Of a DNA stretch of 64,000 bases, positions 47,269 through 57,167 are shown piece by piece. Below the pieces are notes generated by a model. The model ran no database searches, had not been told where the DNA came from, and saw only the letters and a list, made by a program, of their open reading frames with translations. The position numbers and the translations under genes were made by a program. This DNA is from Psychrobacter celer. Lineage in GTDB: Bacteria > Pseudomonadota > Gammaproteobacteria > Pseudomonadales > Moraxellaceae. The stretch lies in NCBI RefSeq assembly GCF_016107555.1, contig NZ_JABASU010000001.1, positions 248,001 through 312,000 of the forward strand, read 5' to 3'. Numbering within the stretch: the first letter of the stretch is position 1; every line of letters starts with the position of its first letter.

Positions 47269-48183
47269 CTATGCCAGGCGCGCTGCCAGATAATCCACCA
47301 GCAAGCGAATCTTTGGCGATAAATGACGATTGTGCGGATAAATCGCCCAAATGCTTTCTTCAGGCTCTCTATAGTTATCCAGTACGCTGATCAATGCCCC
47401 TGAGGCCAGATATTGCTGCACATAATAATCAGGCAGCTGCACGATACCTAGACCCTTTAATGCTGCATCCACTAAGCTGTGGCCGCTGTTGTATTGCACG
47501 CTGCCTGAGACGCGTAGGTTTTTTTCTGTGTCCGTTGTTTTGTGCGCTTGCTGACCCACTGCCTTGTTAGCTTGTTTATTATTTTCGATAAAGTGCCAAT
47601 AATCACGTGTACCAAGTAGGCAGTTATGTTTGTGCAGATCAGACAGTGTGTGCGGTGTACCATATCTTTTGAGGTAAGCAGGTGCAGCGCAGACAAAGTT
47701 GGTACGGCGACTGAGTTTTTTTGCCATCATGGTTGAGTCGCTTAATTTGCCAATACGCACCGCTAGATCATAGCCGCCCTCTATTAGATCTATTTTTTGA
47801 TTGCTCAAAAAGGCCGTCACTTCGATATCGCGGTATTGCACCATAAAGTCATTGATCAGGGGCAAGAGTTGCTGCTCGCCATAGGTGACAGGGGCGGTGA
47901 GTTTGATTCTGCCTTGCGGCTTAGATTGTAAGTTACTCACCGCTTGCTCAGCGGCATCCAAGCCATCGAGCACGCCGCGGCAATGCTGATAAAACACCCG
48001 CCCTTCTTCTGTGAGCGATACCCTCCGTGTCGTACGATAGAGCAATTTAATATTCAGGCGTTTTTCTAACGCGCTGATCTGCCGACTGACCTGCGCGGTG
48101 GAGATGCCTAGCTCCTTTGCCGCTCGGGTAAAGCTCTCGTATTCAGCCACGTAGACAAACTCACTAATGCCATCCCAGCGCAT
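47269..48183 (-). CDS. LysR family transcriptional regulator
   Basis: A ~304-residue regulator. The N-terminal winged helix-turn-helix reads MRWDGISEFVYVAEYESFTRAAKELGISTAQVSRQISALEKRLN region (residues 1-45), and the C-terminal ligand-binding domain begins around residue 90 (GRIKLTAPVTYGEQQLL). ATG 48183 is preferred because AGTGG precedes it; a GTG four codons upstream is possible. It is divergent from frmA with a ~200-bp shared region, so it probably controls that gene, its own gene or both; the inducer is not known. Its effector domain contains an extra Lys/Gln/Thr-rich loop (about 190-205). Confidence 0.88.
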   Translation of the reverse strand: MRWDGISEFVYVAEYESFTRAAKELGISTAQVSRQISALEKRLNIKLLYRTTRRVSLTEEGRVFYQHCRGVLDGLDAAEQAVSNLQSKPQGRIKLTAPVTYGEQQLLPLINDFMVQYRDIEVTAFLSNQKIDLIEGGYDLAVRIGKLSDSTMMAKKLSRRTNFVCAAPAYLKRYGTPHTLSDLHKHNCLLGTRDYWHFIENNKQANKAVGQQAHKTTDTEKNLRVSGSVQYNSGHSLVDAALKGLGIVQLPDYYVQQYLASGALISVLDNYREPEESIWAIYPHNRHLSPKIRLLVDYLAARLA

Positions 48184-48347
48184 GATTATTACCACTGTGA
48201 AAAAGATATTTGCAAATATAACACATTGTTATCACAGCAGAAACAACTATAATGGACAATATAAAATCAACGCCTATAGACGACTCAAACTAGCGCTTGC
48301 TTCTACAGTGTAAGCGCTATAAGCTAAATTGGTCTGAGCGTGATTAA

Positions 48348-49514
<1,167 letters not shown>

Positions 49515-49544
49515 ACATTAAGTTAAGCAGCAAACGATAAGCTG

Positions 49545-49580
49545 AAAATACCGCGCCTATTATGGGGCGGTATTTTTTTA
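49545..49580. terminator. terminator after frmA
   Basis: Stem AAATACCGC / GCGGTATTT with an 11-nt loop and a run of seven T, located between the convergent frmA and HAD genes. Confidence 0.8.
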
Positions 49581-49602
49581 TGCTCAAGACAAACCATAGC
49601 GA

Positions 49603-50298
49603 TTAGCCTTGCGCGCGATGAATGATTTGCTCTGCAAGCGTAGTCAAGTCTGTGGCCATAAAGTCCGGTGTTGGCACATTGGGGGCGGATAACAAGGCAT
49701 TATAAGGACGTTTGAGAAACGCTCCTTGGCAGCCAGCAGCTTGCGCGCCGATGGTATCCCAAAGATGACAGGCGACTAGGCATAAATCTGACGTCTGGAC
49801 GGCCAGTTTATTAGCGACCAGCTCATAGGTTTCAGGCGCCGGCTTGAACATTGCAACCTGCTCAACGCTAAAAGACTGCTCAAAAAATACGCTCAATCCT
49901 GCCTGTTCTAGTGGCGTAGGGGCGGCGCTGGGTGCTGAATTGGTCAGCGTCACCAGACGAAACCCTGCCTCACGTAGTTTGGTCAATGCTGGGACAGCGT
50001 CAGAGTGCGCAGGCATATTGCTCATATGCGCTTTTAACTCATCGATATCGTCCTCTGTCAGCATGATTTGGTGGATATCAGCGCTCATCTGTAATGCGCC
50101 GATACCCAGCTCACCAAAAGGCGTGTACAGTCCTGATAACGTCATGGTTTGCGAGTATAGCACTAGCTGGGCAAACCACTCTCTGAGCATGTTTTTGTCA
50201 CCGAATAGGCGTGCAAATAACGGCGCTAAAGTGGTTATGTCGAGTAGCGTCTCGTTGACGTCAAAGACGATAACCGCGGGTGTTAGGTGAGCGTGCAT
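49603..50298 (-). CDS. haloacid dehalogenase type II (HAD superfamily)
   Basis: A ~231-residue HAD-fold hydrolase. The nucleophile motif is VIVFDVNETLLDI near residue 10 (the nucleophilic Asp followed by VNET, typical of type II haloacid dehalogenase). Motif II is LVTLTNSAPSAAP, and motif III/IV residues appear in FKPAPETYELVANKL and LCLVACHLWDTIGAQAAG. ATG 50298 has AAGGAT upstream. The name is by family; a physiological substrate other than 2-haloacids is quite possible. It is downstream of, and probably co-transcribed with, the FrnE-like gene 31 bp away. Confidence 0.87.
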   Translation of the reverse strand: MHAHLTPAVIVFDVNETLLDITTLAPLFARLFGDKNMLREWFAQLVLYSQTMTLSGLYTPFGELGIGALQMSADIHQIMLTEDDIDELKAHMSNMPAHSDAVPALTKLREAGFRLVTLTNSAPSAAPTPLEQAGLSVFFEQSFSVEQVAMFKPAPETYELVANKLAVQTSDLCLVACHLWDTIGAQAAGCQGAFLKRPYNALLSAPNVPTPDFMATDLTTLAEQIIHRAQG

Positions 50299-50329
50299 AA
50301 GATATCCTTTCATCGACAACGCTTAGGGT

Positions 50330-50983
50330 TTAGTCTGGCATATGGGCCAATTGCCCTAAGATATTGAGGTAATTGTCTACCCCTTGCGCGCCGCTTACCA
50401 AATGACGCTCATTAAAAATCATCGCTGGCACACTTTGAATGCCTTGCTGCTGCCAGTGCTGCTCTTCTGCGCGTATCTCTCGAGCAAAACGCTGGTCTGC
50501 TAAGACCGCCAGTGCCTCGCTTCGATCTAAGCCGACCTCTGCTGCGATATCGGCCAGTACCGCGTTATCCGATATATCGCGGTTGTCCGTGAAGTGCGCT
50601 GCAAAAAGCGCTTGCTTTAACTCATGTCTGTGGCCTTGTTTTTCGGCCCAGTGTAAGAGCTGGTGCGCATTAAAGGTATTGTGCATCCATGTGTCGTCGT
50701 TGAAGTGAAACTGAAAGCCGACCTCATTTCCCGCCTCTGTTATTCTGGCGCGGCTGGCATCCGATTCTGCCTTACTTGAGCCATACTTTTCCATGATGTG
50801 CTCACGCATATTTTGTCCTTCTTTTGGCATTTTTGGGTTTAATTCAAAAGGATGCCAATGTATCTCATGGTCTGTATTGCTTTGCTCAAGCGCTGCGGCC
50901 AGTTGGCGGTAGCCAACGACGCACCAAGGGCACACCACGTCTGAGACGATGTCGATACGTAGGGGAGTGTTGGTATTTTTCAT
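50330..50983 (-). CDS. DsbA family oxidoreductase, FrnE-like
   Basis: A 217-residue thioredoxin-fold protein without signal peptide, so cytoplasmic. The redox site is CPWC in DVVCPWCVVGYRQLAAAL (about residues 18-21). The helical insertion and the C-terminal SVPAMIFNERHLVSGAQGVDNYL with the cis-Pro region are as in FrnE and 2-hydroxychromene-2-carboxylate isomerase relatives. In other bacteria FrnE has disulfide-isomerase activity and supports oxidative stress tolerance; the role here is inferred. It precedes the HAD gene. Confidence 0.88.
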   Translation of the reverse strand: MKNTNTPLRIDIVSDVVCPWCVVGYRQLAAALEQSNTDHEIHWHPFELNPKMPKEGQNMREHIMEKYGSSKAESDASRARITEAGNEVGFQFHFNDDTWMHNTFNAHQLLHWAEKQGHRHELKQALFAAHFTDNRDISDNAVLADIAAEVGLDRSEALAVLADQRFAREIRAEEQHWQQQGIQSVPAMIFNERHLVSGAQGVDNYLNILGQLAHMPD

Positions 50984-51213
50984 ATCTATCTGCCTGATAT
51001 TATTTATATAATTGATATTGTTTAAAGTTATTTGAGGTTTATGCGCAATTGCTATCTATCAATTCATGCTAGAAGAATGATATTGCGATTGCAATCATAT
51101 TATTAAATAAACTTTGGTTTGTTTTTTTTGACCAAGCAATGTCACAGCGGGTTTACAAACCCCTAATGGCTCACTGGATCACGCGCCAGCAGTGGCAAGA
51201 TGCGGCCATCACA

Positions 51214-51460
51214 TCAGGCGTTCATCATACAGGAGGGGGATGCCATAGCCTTGCGTGCAAAGGTCAAAATATGACCCTTAAAAGGCAGCTCAAGATAAGA
51301 GGTATCCTCTGGCCTTACGTGCTGACTGCTAAAACCAAACTCCAGCATTTTATTGGTCAGCTTAAAATTGTTGATTGTCACGTAGCGTACAAATACGGAT
51401 GTCGGTATTGCCGATTTCAATCGTTTGATAACGCACGCGCACAGTCGTCAGCGAAGTCAT
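51214..51460 (-). pseudogene. internally deleted class I SAM methyltransferase remnant
   Basis: From ATG 51460 the frame reads VRYQTIEIGNTDIRICTLRD, the start typical of a SAM methyltransferase family (conserved Thr/Asp-Ile-His, Leu-Arg-Asp-Gln-Gln pattern), and stops at DNQQF. In a shifted frame directly after comes KMLEFGFSSQHVRPEDTS and FKGHILTFAR, which resembles the C-terminal end of the same family. The SAM-binding centre is missing. This is best read as an internal deletion plus frameshift; recognition of the family is from memory and needs a search. Confidence 0.55.
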
Positions 51461-51810
51461 AAACTGTCTTAAAAAATAAGCAAGAGTGCAAGGTTTGGCA
51501 AGGAGTGCCACGTTCAAAGGCTGGGTTTTTGTGCAATGACGTAACGTGTAGGGAGCTGGTTGATATAAATGGTGGGTCATACACAGCAGTGGTTATTGGT
51601 AAATATTCAACACGGCCTATATGTCAGTTCAATAAAATCAATAAAAACAGACAAGTAAAGGTTGGCATACGTCAAAGGTCAGTATGACGCAATACGGTGC
51701 TAGCTACTGTTACGTATGAGGGTAGTATCGTTGCGAAGTGTGCCGCCGTCAGCTATCTCGTTGCTTATATAAAAGCATGGCGGTATGGTATAAAGATAAA
51801 GGAGGGCGTT

Positions 51811-51936
51811 GTGGATAAAAATAGCGCGCACCGCACCAAGTTGTCTGCTATAAACACAAACATAGAAGTGGGGTGCGTGCCTCTTAATGAGAATATGATA
51901 CGTCAGTCATGTCTATTTTTATGTTTATGTTTATAA
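51811..51936 (+). CDS. possible 41-codon small ORF
   Basis: GTG start at 51811 is preceded at ideal spacing by a full Shine-Dalgarno sequence (AAAGGAGGG). The peptide begins VDKNSAHRTKLSAINTN and ends in a Cys/Leu-rich tail (CLFLCLCL). No family is recognised, and the region is otherwise degenerate, so this may be chance or the remains of a longer gene. Confidence 0.25.
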   Translation: MDKNSAHRTKLSAINTNIEVGCVPLNENMIRQSCLFLCLCL

Positions 51937-51980
51937 AAGTCATGACCGTCACGAGTTATGAGCAAGTACGCCATAGATGC

Positions 51981-52595
51981 TTAATTTAAAAATCGGAGTC
52001 CAGAGGTTTTGAGTGCCCAAACCAGCTCTACAAAAGCGCGGCTATTGGTGAGCGGCTCGCCATCGATGATCAGCACATATCCTGAGCCATCAATCCACAA
52101 AAACACAAAACTGGTCTCAGGAATCAACAAGTCAACCTGCTGAAAAAACGAAATTGCTTGGCTTTCTACTGCCCAGCCGCGTTGTTTTTGGCGCAGCATA
52201 AAGCCTGAAAAGTCAGCCGCCGCCACACTCAGCATATCCGCTTCTTCTTGGTTATAGCCGATGCGCGCCAGACAAAAGCCCTCATCAGAGCCGATAGCGG
52301 CACGGCGCTTACCAGATAGGCTTGCGACGACATAAGGCAAAAACTGATCCAATGGTAAGTTGGGCGCGGGCAAAAACAGGGACAACTTTTCGATCCAGCC
52401 GGCCTCTATAAAGCGCTGTAACCACGTCTCAGAGTAGCGCTCTAGCCAATCAGCGGCGAGTAGGGTTTGCTCATAAGAGAGTAGGTCTTGTAACGATAGC
52501 TGCTCCTCTGTAGGTTCGCTTTGGGAAAATGCCTCAAAAATACCGGCTGGGGTTAGGGTAAGATAGGTTTTATCAGCATTTAAGTAAGAGGACAT
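51981..52595 (-). CDS. hypothetical protein, last gene of the roadblock/PAS cluster
   Basis: A ~204-residue soluble protein, acidic, rich in Leu, Glu and Trp, without signal peptide or transmembrane helix. The N-terminal half looks helical (LQDLLSYEQTLLAADWLERYSETWLQRFIEAGW); the C-terminal half looks like alternating strands (VDLLIPETSFVFLWIDGSGYVLII). No family recognised. A slightly longer start (52607) is equally possible. It lies 41 bp after the preceding minus-strand gene, and the composition matches the cluster, so it is likely part of the same operon. Confidence 0.65.
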   Translation of the reverse strand: MSSYLNADKTYLTLTPAGIFEAFSQSEPTEEQLSLQDLLSYEQTLLAADWLERYSETWLQRFIEAGWIEKLSLFLPAPNLPLDQFLPYVVASLSGKRRAAIGSDEGFCLARIGYNQEEADMLSVAAADFSGFMLRQKQRGWAVESQAISFFQQVDLLIPETSFVFLWIDGSGYVLIIDGEPLTNSRAFVELVWALKTSGLRFLN

Positions 52596-52636
52596 AGCGG
52601 CTACCATTGTGATGAAATTATAAAATAGGTGATAAG

Positions 52637-53260
52637 TTAAGTTTTGATGTTTTTGGTTTGGTCAAGACGTTGTTGGCAGTTGTTCCAGCGCTCGTCAAAG
52701 TGCCAGTCGCTTTTGCCTAAGCGAAACCAAACCAAAGAAAAAGCCAGACGGTCATTGCGAGCGATACAGTGGGCAAAAAACTCGTTTTCGATTTGTTCAA
52801 TCGTGCCCCAGTCCTCCTCGGCACGTGCTTGCATCAGCTCGGCGGTGATGTCTTTGGAGATTTCTTTGGCATCGTCGCTACTGATGCGCAGTCGCTGTTT
52901 TTGCTCATTGAGCGACGGCGATATCAATACACTCCAACGCGTCGCCAGCATACTGTTGCGCTGGATGTAGCGTTTTTTGTCAATGCAGTCGCGAAAGCCT
53001 TGTGCAACATGAGGGTACAGACGGTCTTTAATACGGGTAAATAGGTTATTGACATCGTAAGGAATATCGTACCAGCAGCCATAAAAAAAATCTGCCACCG
53101 CGCCCTGTAGCGGTTCTTTTTCGCTCAGCAGTAGGGCAGCGTTGATACGCTGCTCATGAAAGTGACGATTGGCAGGTGCCAAAAATACTTTGCGTGAGTA
53201 AAAGCGAAACGCACGGCGCGCCTCGGTTTCGGCTTCTTTGATCAGATCTACATCAGACAT
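52637..53260 (-). CDS. hypothetical protein of the roadblock/PAS cluster
   Basis: A 207-residue, probably all-helical, soluble protein rich in Arg, Phe and Trp (EARRAFRFYSRKVF..., GAVADFFYGCWYDIPYDVNNLF). Lys/Asp/Ile-rich KEISKDITAELMQARAEEDW lies near residue 140. No family recognised. AAAGGATCC precedes the ATG at proper distance, which supports the start. A ~165-bp gap separates it from the PhnD-like gene upstream, so an internal promoter is possible. Confidence 0.65.
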   Translation of the reverse strand: MSDVDLIKEAETEARRAFRFYSRKVFLAPANRHFHEQRINAALLLSEKEPLQGAVADFFYGCWYDIPYDVNNLFTRIKDRLYPHVAQGFRDCIDKKRYIQRNSMLATRWSVLISPSLNEQKQRLRISSDDAKEISKDITAELMQARAEEDWGTIEQIENEFFAHCIARNDRLAFSLVWFRLGKSDWHFDERWNNCQQRLDQTKNIKT

Positions 53261-53424
53261 AACAGGATCCTTTAGGTCACATCTTCGTTGCGGTTATTCT
53301 TGCCTGGATAGCGGCTGCGCCTATGGTGTGGTGTTGTATGGACATGACCCAATAATCACGGCGATGACGACTGTCATCGACCATGAAAAAATAAAATCAG
53401 CCAAAGCAAGATAGCAAGTAACGA

Positions 53425-54174
53425 CTAATCAAGCAAGGTTTCCATCAAATCAATCATAAACTCGGCGTCTTCTTCATCCATGGCCTCAAATCCTTGCGGC
53501 ATACCCAGCTCGGCCAATGCTTCTTGACCGTCTGGGTCGTTGTGCAGGTTGAGTATGGCATTCATAAAGATATCGGTATCTGGAAAATCGTCTTTGATCA
53601 GCAGCACATGACTGATATCAGCCAAATCACTTTCGATCAGTACCGATAGCTGAGCTTTGGTCAGACGAGAAAAACTGTGAAATACCTCTGCCAAAAAGAA
53701 CGCTGCCTGCGCATCGCCTTTGATGACTTTACGCGCCGCAGCTTGATATGTTTCGGTGACATCCCAGCTCAGATCAGACTCTGCTATATCGACAGCCTCA
53801 AGCAGGCGCAAACCGATCAGCTTGACATCGCGGTTGTTTGCCATCGCGATGGTGGCACCAGCTTTGATATCTTCTAAGGCGTTGATGTCGCTGTTGGCAC
53901 CAGCGGCGATGACCATTTCGTCAGATTTGCCGATAGGACGTGCGACCGCTTTGTAGCCTTGTTCACGGATCAAAGTTACCGCATCAAAAGGATTGGCATA
54001 GATGACCTGAATGTCCCCAGCCGTGATGATTTGTTGTTGCTCTGCGTGTGAGGCTGGCGTATTTAGGTGCATGTTTAAGTTGGCACGCTTTTGAATCAAG
54101 GTGTTAAACATATGCCAACCTGCAAAACGCTCAGGCGAAAAATCAGGGGCGATTAACATATTGTGTGTCGTCAT
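53425..54174 (-). CDS. PhnD-like periplasmic-binding-fold protein lacking a signal peptide
   Basis: A 249-residue protein of the phosphate/phosphite/phosphonate ABC-transporter substrate-binding family (PhnD/SsuA fold). Recognisable parts are IQVIYANPFDAVTLIREQGYKAVARPIG, DIKAGATIAMANNRDVKLIGLRLLE and GDAQAAFFLAEVFHS. It begins MTTHNMLIAPDFSPERFAG, with no signal peptide or lipobox, so it should be cytoplasmic, and no permease or ATPase gene is adjacent. It starts two bases after the PAS gene stop codon with the ribosome-binding site inside that gene (GAAGG). A ligand-sensing role in the cluster, rather than transport, is inferred. Confidence 0.75.
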   Translation of the reverse strand: MTTHNMLIAPDFSPERFAGWHMFNTLIQKRANLNMHLNTPASHAEQQQIITAGDIQVIYANPFDAVTLIREQGYKAVARPIGKSDEMVIAAGANSDINALEDIKAGATIAMANNRDVKLIGLRLLEAVDIAESDLSWDVTETYQAAARKVIKGDAQAAFFLAEVFHSFSRLTKAQLSVLIESDLADISHVLLIKDDFPDTDIFMNAILNLHNDPDGQEALAELGMPQGFEAMDEEDAEFMIDLMETLLD

Positions 54175-54177
54175 GAT

Positions 54178-54672
54178 TTAGCCTTCCTCATCTTGTTTCA
54201 TTTGGGCGTACTGAGCCATTGCCGCTTCGATTTTGCTGCGTGATGGCTTGCGGCGTACTGAAGTGTATCCTACAGTTTCACCGCGGCGAACATTGGGCAC
54301 GACCGTGGCATATACCCAGTAGTGACTGCCGTCTTTACATAAATTTTTGACATAGCCATGCCACTTCTTTCCAGCTTTTGCTGTGTCCCACAAGTCTTGA
54401 TAAGCCGCTTTTGGCATATCAGGATGACGCAGAATATAGTGCTGTTGACCGATGAGCTCATCGACGTGGTAGCCACTAATCTCGACAAAGGCGTCGTTGA
54501 CGTGAGTGATAATGCCGTCTAAATCGGTACGCGAGACAATGAGCTTACCATCTGGGTAGGGACGCTCTACACCTGTATCATAGACAGTCCGAGAGGTGCC
54601 ATCATAGTAAGTTAGCGTCATCTGCTCAGCTGGCATATCCGGCTTTGGTGCATCAGGGATTGGAGAACCCAT
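54178..54672 (-). CDS. stand-alone Aer-type PAS domain protein
   Basis: A 164-residue protein that is almost only a PAS domain closely resembling the FAD-binding PAS of the aerotaxis receptor Aer: VSRTDLDGIITHVNDAFVEI, ISGYHVDELIGQQHYILRHP with the following DMPKAAYQDLW, and KNLCKDGSHYWVYATVVPNV, GYTSVRRKPSR. Aer proteins continue with a HAMP and methyl-accepting signalling domain, which is absent here. Redox or oxygen sensing is plausible. AAGGAGA precedes the ATG. Tightly coupled to the PhnD-like gene and 74 bp downstream of the roadblock gene. Confidence 0.88.
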   Translation of the reverse strand: MGSPIPDAPKPDMPAEQMTLTYYDGTSRTVYDTGVERPYPDGKLIVSRTDLDGIITHVNDAFVEISGYHVDELIGQQHYILRHPDMPKAAYQDLWDTAKAGKKWHGYVKNLCKDGSHYWVYATVVPNVRRGETVGYTSVRRKPSRSKIEAAMAQYAQMKQDEEG

Positions 54673-54746
54673 AGTAATCTCCTTTATTTATCGTTGTATT
54701 TATCTATCGTTGTATTCGTCGTGATTGACTGGCAAATAATGATCGA

Positions 54747-55109
54747 TTAAATAAGTTTTGCTAGGGCTTCTGAGGCGCGTTTGATGTCCAAAAAGATCAA
54801 ACCGAGCTTGGCGTTTGACTTGGCCATGATAGTCAATACCGCTTCATCGCCTGCTGAGGTCATGATGACATAGCCTTTTTCGCCTTGGATCATAATACGA
54901 TCGATACTACCACGCGCCAGCTCGCGACCTGCACGGTCACCCAATGACAATAAAGCGGCTGACATAGCGCCAACACGGTCTTCATCAACGCCTAACGGTA
55001 GGGCTGATGCGATCATTAGACCATCGTTAGAAATTAGGGCAGATGCTTCGACATCGGCAGATGAGCTGTTTAGGTCTTCCAAGATTTGCTGGAACGAATC
55101 TGTACGCAT
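54747..55109 (-). CDS. roadblock/LC7 domain protein (MglB-like)
   Basis: A 120-residue protein of the roadblock/LC7 superfamily. It has SFQQILEDLNSSSADVEASALISNDGLMIASALPLGVDEDRVGAMSAAL overall pattern (strand, Asn/Asp-Gly turn, Ala-rich helix), then GDRAGRELARGSIDRIMIQGEKGYVIMTSAGDEAVLTIMA and a last helix LGLIFLDIKRASEALAKLI. In Myxococcus, MglB of this superfamily is a GAP for the small GTPase MglA in surface motility polarity. No MglA-type GTPase gene lies in this cluster. It is the first gene of a likely five-gene minus-strand unit. Confidence 0.9.
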   Translation of the reverse strand: MRTDSFQQILEDLNSSSADVEASALISNDGLMIASALPLGVDEDRVGAMSAALLSLGDRAGRELARGSIDRIMIQGEKGYVIMTSAGDEAVLTIMAKSNAKLGLIFLDIKRASEALAKLI

Positions 55110-55754
55110 ATCACTTTCTCTATGACGGGTTATTGAATGGATGAGATCACTATCAGCGACACTAAAAAGGGCTGAAGCAAACGCCGATCATTATAAACCC
55201 TTACTACTTATATTGATATATGTTACAGCAAACAAATGGTTGGGTTCTGCTATTTTTTGACCATCTAGTTGTCATTATCAACCTTTTATCTGCTGTTTTT
55301 AATTTTAAGACGAACTAAAGTTGGCGATAGGGTTTATTTTTTCTATTTGGCTCAGCCACTTGCAATCAGACAGTAGGCCTGTAGCAATTTTTGTTTCATT
55401 TACCCAGCGCTTTACTTTATGTTCTCAATGCCTAGCAGCCTGCGTAGCGGCCAGACAAACGAATGATTTATACAAAAAACGTTGACCATAACTTTTCATG
55501 ATAGTGATATTCACTAGACTTATACCCCAAAAAAATGATATATAGTTATAGGATAGAAACGGTCATTGCTACTGAGCGTCTTGTTCAGGCGTCACATTAT
55601 CCCGCTTTTCTACTCCCATGAGCCTCTATATACCGCAGTGTATAGGGGCGATTGTAGTCTTACATCAATGTCCATAATCCCCTTCGTTTGTTGCCATACG
55701 ACGCGACATCGATGTAAATAAACACGTCCACCATTTTTACCCTAAGGAACCTAT
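55110..55754. other. divergent intergenic region, roadblock cluster / gdhA
   Basis: About 645 bp between two divergent transcription units. It is AT-rich with several candidate promoter-like boxes (for example TTGACC near 55483) but none convincing. An imperfect palindrome (CCTCTATATACCGCAG...TGTATAGGGG) lies near 55620-55650. AAGGAA before 55755 is the gdhA ribosome-binding site. No ORF or RNA gene seen. Confidence 0.5.
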
Positions 55755-57101
55755 ATGAGTATCAGTCAGGCCATCGAAAAAGTCGAAGCGCGTTACGCCC
55801 ATCAACCTGAATTTGTCCAAGCCGTCAAAGAAGTGGCACTGACTATCGCGCCTTTATACGATGCCCATCCTGAATTTCAAAAAATGAAGATATTCGAGCG
55901 TTTGGTTGAACCAGATCGTATTATCTGCTTTCGCGTCAACTGGGAAAACGATAAAGGTGAGGTACAAGTCAACCGCGGCTGGCGTGTCCAGTTCAGCAAC
56001 GCTCTTGGCCCTTACAAAGGCGGCGTACGGTTTCATCCAACCGTCAACCAGTCAGTGCTTAAGTTTTTGGGCTTTGAGCAAATATTCAAAAACGCTTTGA
56101 CGGGTCTGCCGATGGGCGGCGGTAAAGGGGGCGCTGATTTTGATCCTAAAGGCAAAACAGACAGCGAAATTCGCCGCTTTTGCTATGCGTTTATGCGTGA
56201 GCTGCACCACTATGTCAATAAAGACATCGATGTGCCAGCTGGTGATATCGGTGTCGGCGGTCGTGAGGTCAGCTATATGTTTGCCATGTACAAAAACTTA
56301 ACGCGCGAATACGGTGGCGTGTTGACAGGTAAGGGGGTGGGATTCGGTGGTAGCTTGATGCGTACAGAAGCGACAGGCTACGGTGCGGTGTACTTCTTAG
56401 AAAACATGCTCGCTGCTCAAAACGAAAGTATCGAAGGCAAAAAAGTACTGGTCTCAGGGGCAGGCAACGTCTCGCTCCATGCCGCCGAAAAAGCCTGCAT
56501 GCTAGGCGCGACAGTTCTGACGGTCTCCGACTCACAAGGGACGCTCTATGATGCAAATGGCCTAAATCAAGAAAAAATCGATTGGCTAAAAGCGCAAAAA
56601 GCCCAGAGTAAGCCGCTGTGCGATTATGTCGATGTCTATGGTGGTGAGTGGTTCGCGCAGCAAAAGCCTTGGCACATCAAAGGTGATATCGCCATTCCAT
56701 CAGCCACACAAAATGAAGTCAACGAAGACGATGCCAAACATATGGTCGAAAACGGCATCAGATATATCGTCGAAGGCGCGAACATGCCGCTGACAGCAGA
56801 GGCAGTCGATCATATCCGTTTGCACCGTGTGCACTATGCGCCAGGTAAGGCAGCAAACGCAGGCGGCGTGGCAGTCTCAGGTCTTGAGATGTCACAAAAC
56901 TCGGTACGTCAATACAAAACCTTTGAAGAAATAGATGAGCGCCTAAAGCGCATCATGAAAAACATCCATGACGGCGCGGCTGAAGCATCAGCAAACTATG
57001 GTCAAACGGACAACGGCTATATCGACTATATGGCAGGGGCCAATATCGTTGGCTTTAAACGGGTGGCGGACGCACTGTGCGCTTATGGTATCTTAAACTA
57101 A
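55755..57101 (+). CDS. gdhA: NADP-specific glutamate dehydrogenase
   Basis: Assimilates ammonium into 2-oxoglutarate to make glutamate. The 448-residue protein carries the substrate lysines in PMGGGKGGADFDPKGK (about residues 122-137), the upstream KGGVRFHP, the GDIGVGGREVSYM segment and the dinucleotide-binding VLVSGAGNVSLHAAEKACMLGA. The C-terminal VSGLEMSQNS is also conserved. Length and motifs fit the hexameric bacterial NADPH-type enzyme. It has its own upstream region and a perfect terminator. Confidence 0.97.
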   Translation: MSISQAIEKVEARYAHQPEFVQAVKEVALTIAPLYDAHPEFQKMKIFERLVEPDRIICFRVNWENDKGEVQVNRGWRVQFSNALGPYKGGVRFHPTVNQSVLKFLGFEQIFKNALTGLPMGGGKGGADFDPKGKTDSEIRRFCYAFMRELHHYVNKDIDVPAGDIGVGGREVSYMFAMYKNLTREYGGVLTGKGVGFGGSLMRTEATGYGAVYFLENMLAAQNESIEGKKVLVSGAGNVSLHAAEKACMLGATVLTVSDSQGTLYDANGLNQEKIDWLKAQKAQSKPLCDYVDVYGGEWFAQQKPWHIKGDIAIPSATQNEVNEDDAKHMVENGIRYIVEGANMPLTAEAVDHIRLHRVHYAPGKAANAGGVAVSGLEMSQNSVRQYKTFEEIDERLKRIMKNIHDGAAEASANYGQTDNGYIDYMAGANIVGFKRVADALCAYGILN

Positions 57102-57127
57102 CACCTTCTGTCTGCTGAGGCACTGTC

Positions 57128-57167
57128 AAATACCGCACTTATCATATATAAGTGCGGTATTTTTTTG
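57128..57167 (+). terminator. intrinsic terminator of gdhA
   Basis: Perfect 15-bp stem AAATACCGCACTTAT / ATAAGTGCGGTATTT with a 5-nt loop followed by TTTTT, 26 bp after the stop codon. Confidence 0.92.

Larger units (their letters stand above)
50984..51980. other. degenerate region between frnE-like gene and the sensory cluster
   Basis: Nearly 1 kb with irregular coding potential. It contains the methyltransferase remnant at 51214-51460 on the minus strand and a possible tiny ORF with a perfect ribosome-binding site at 51811. Longer frames on the plus strand (51139-51462, 51697-51936) have poor composition and no recognisable domains. No repeats, tRNA or IS sequence were seen. Confidence 0.5.

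Noticed and set aside
51139..51462. 107-residue plus-strand ORF in the 51-kb gap
   Set aside because: It is antisense to the methyltransferase remnant, has no recognisable domain and lacks a clear ribosome-binding site.
51697..51936. 79-residue plus-strand ORF (longer frame of the small ORF at 51811)
   Set aside because: No ribosome-binding site at the upstream start; only the short GTG-started version has one, and even that is uncertain.
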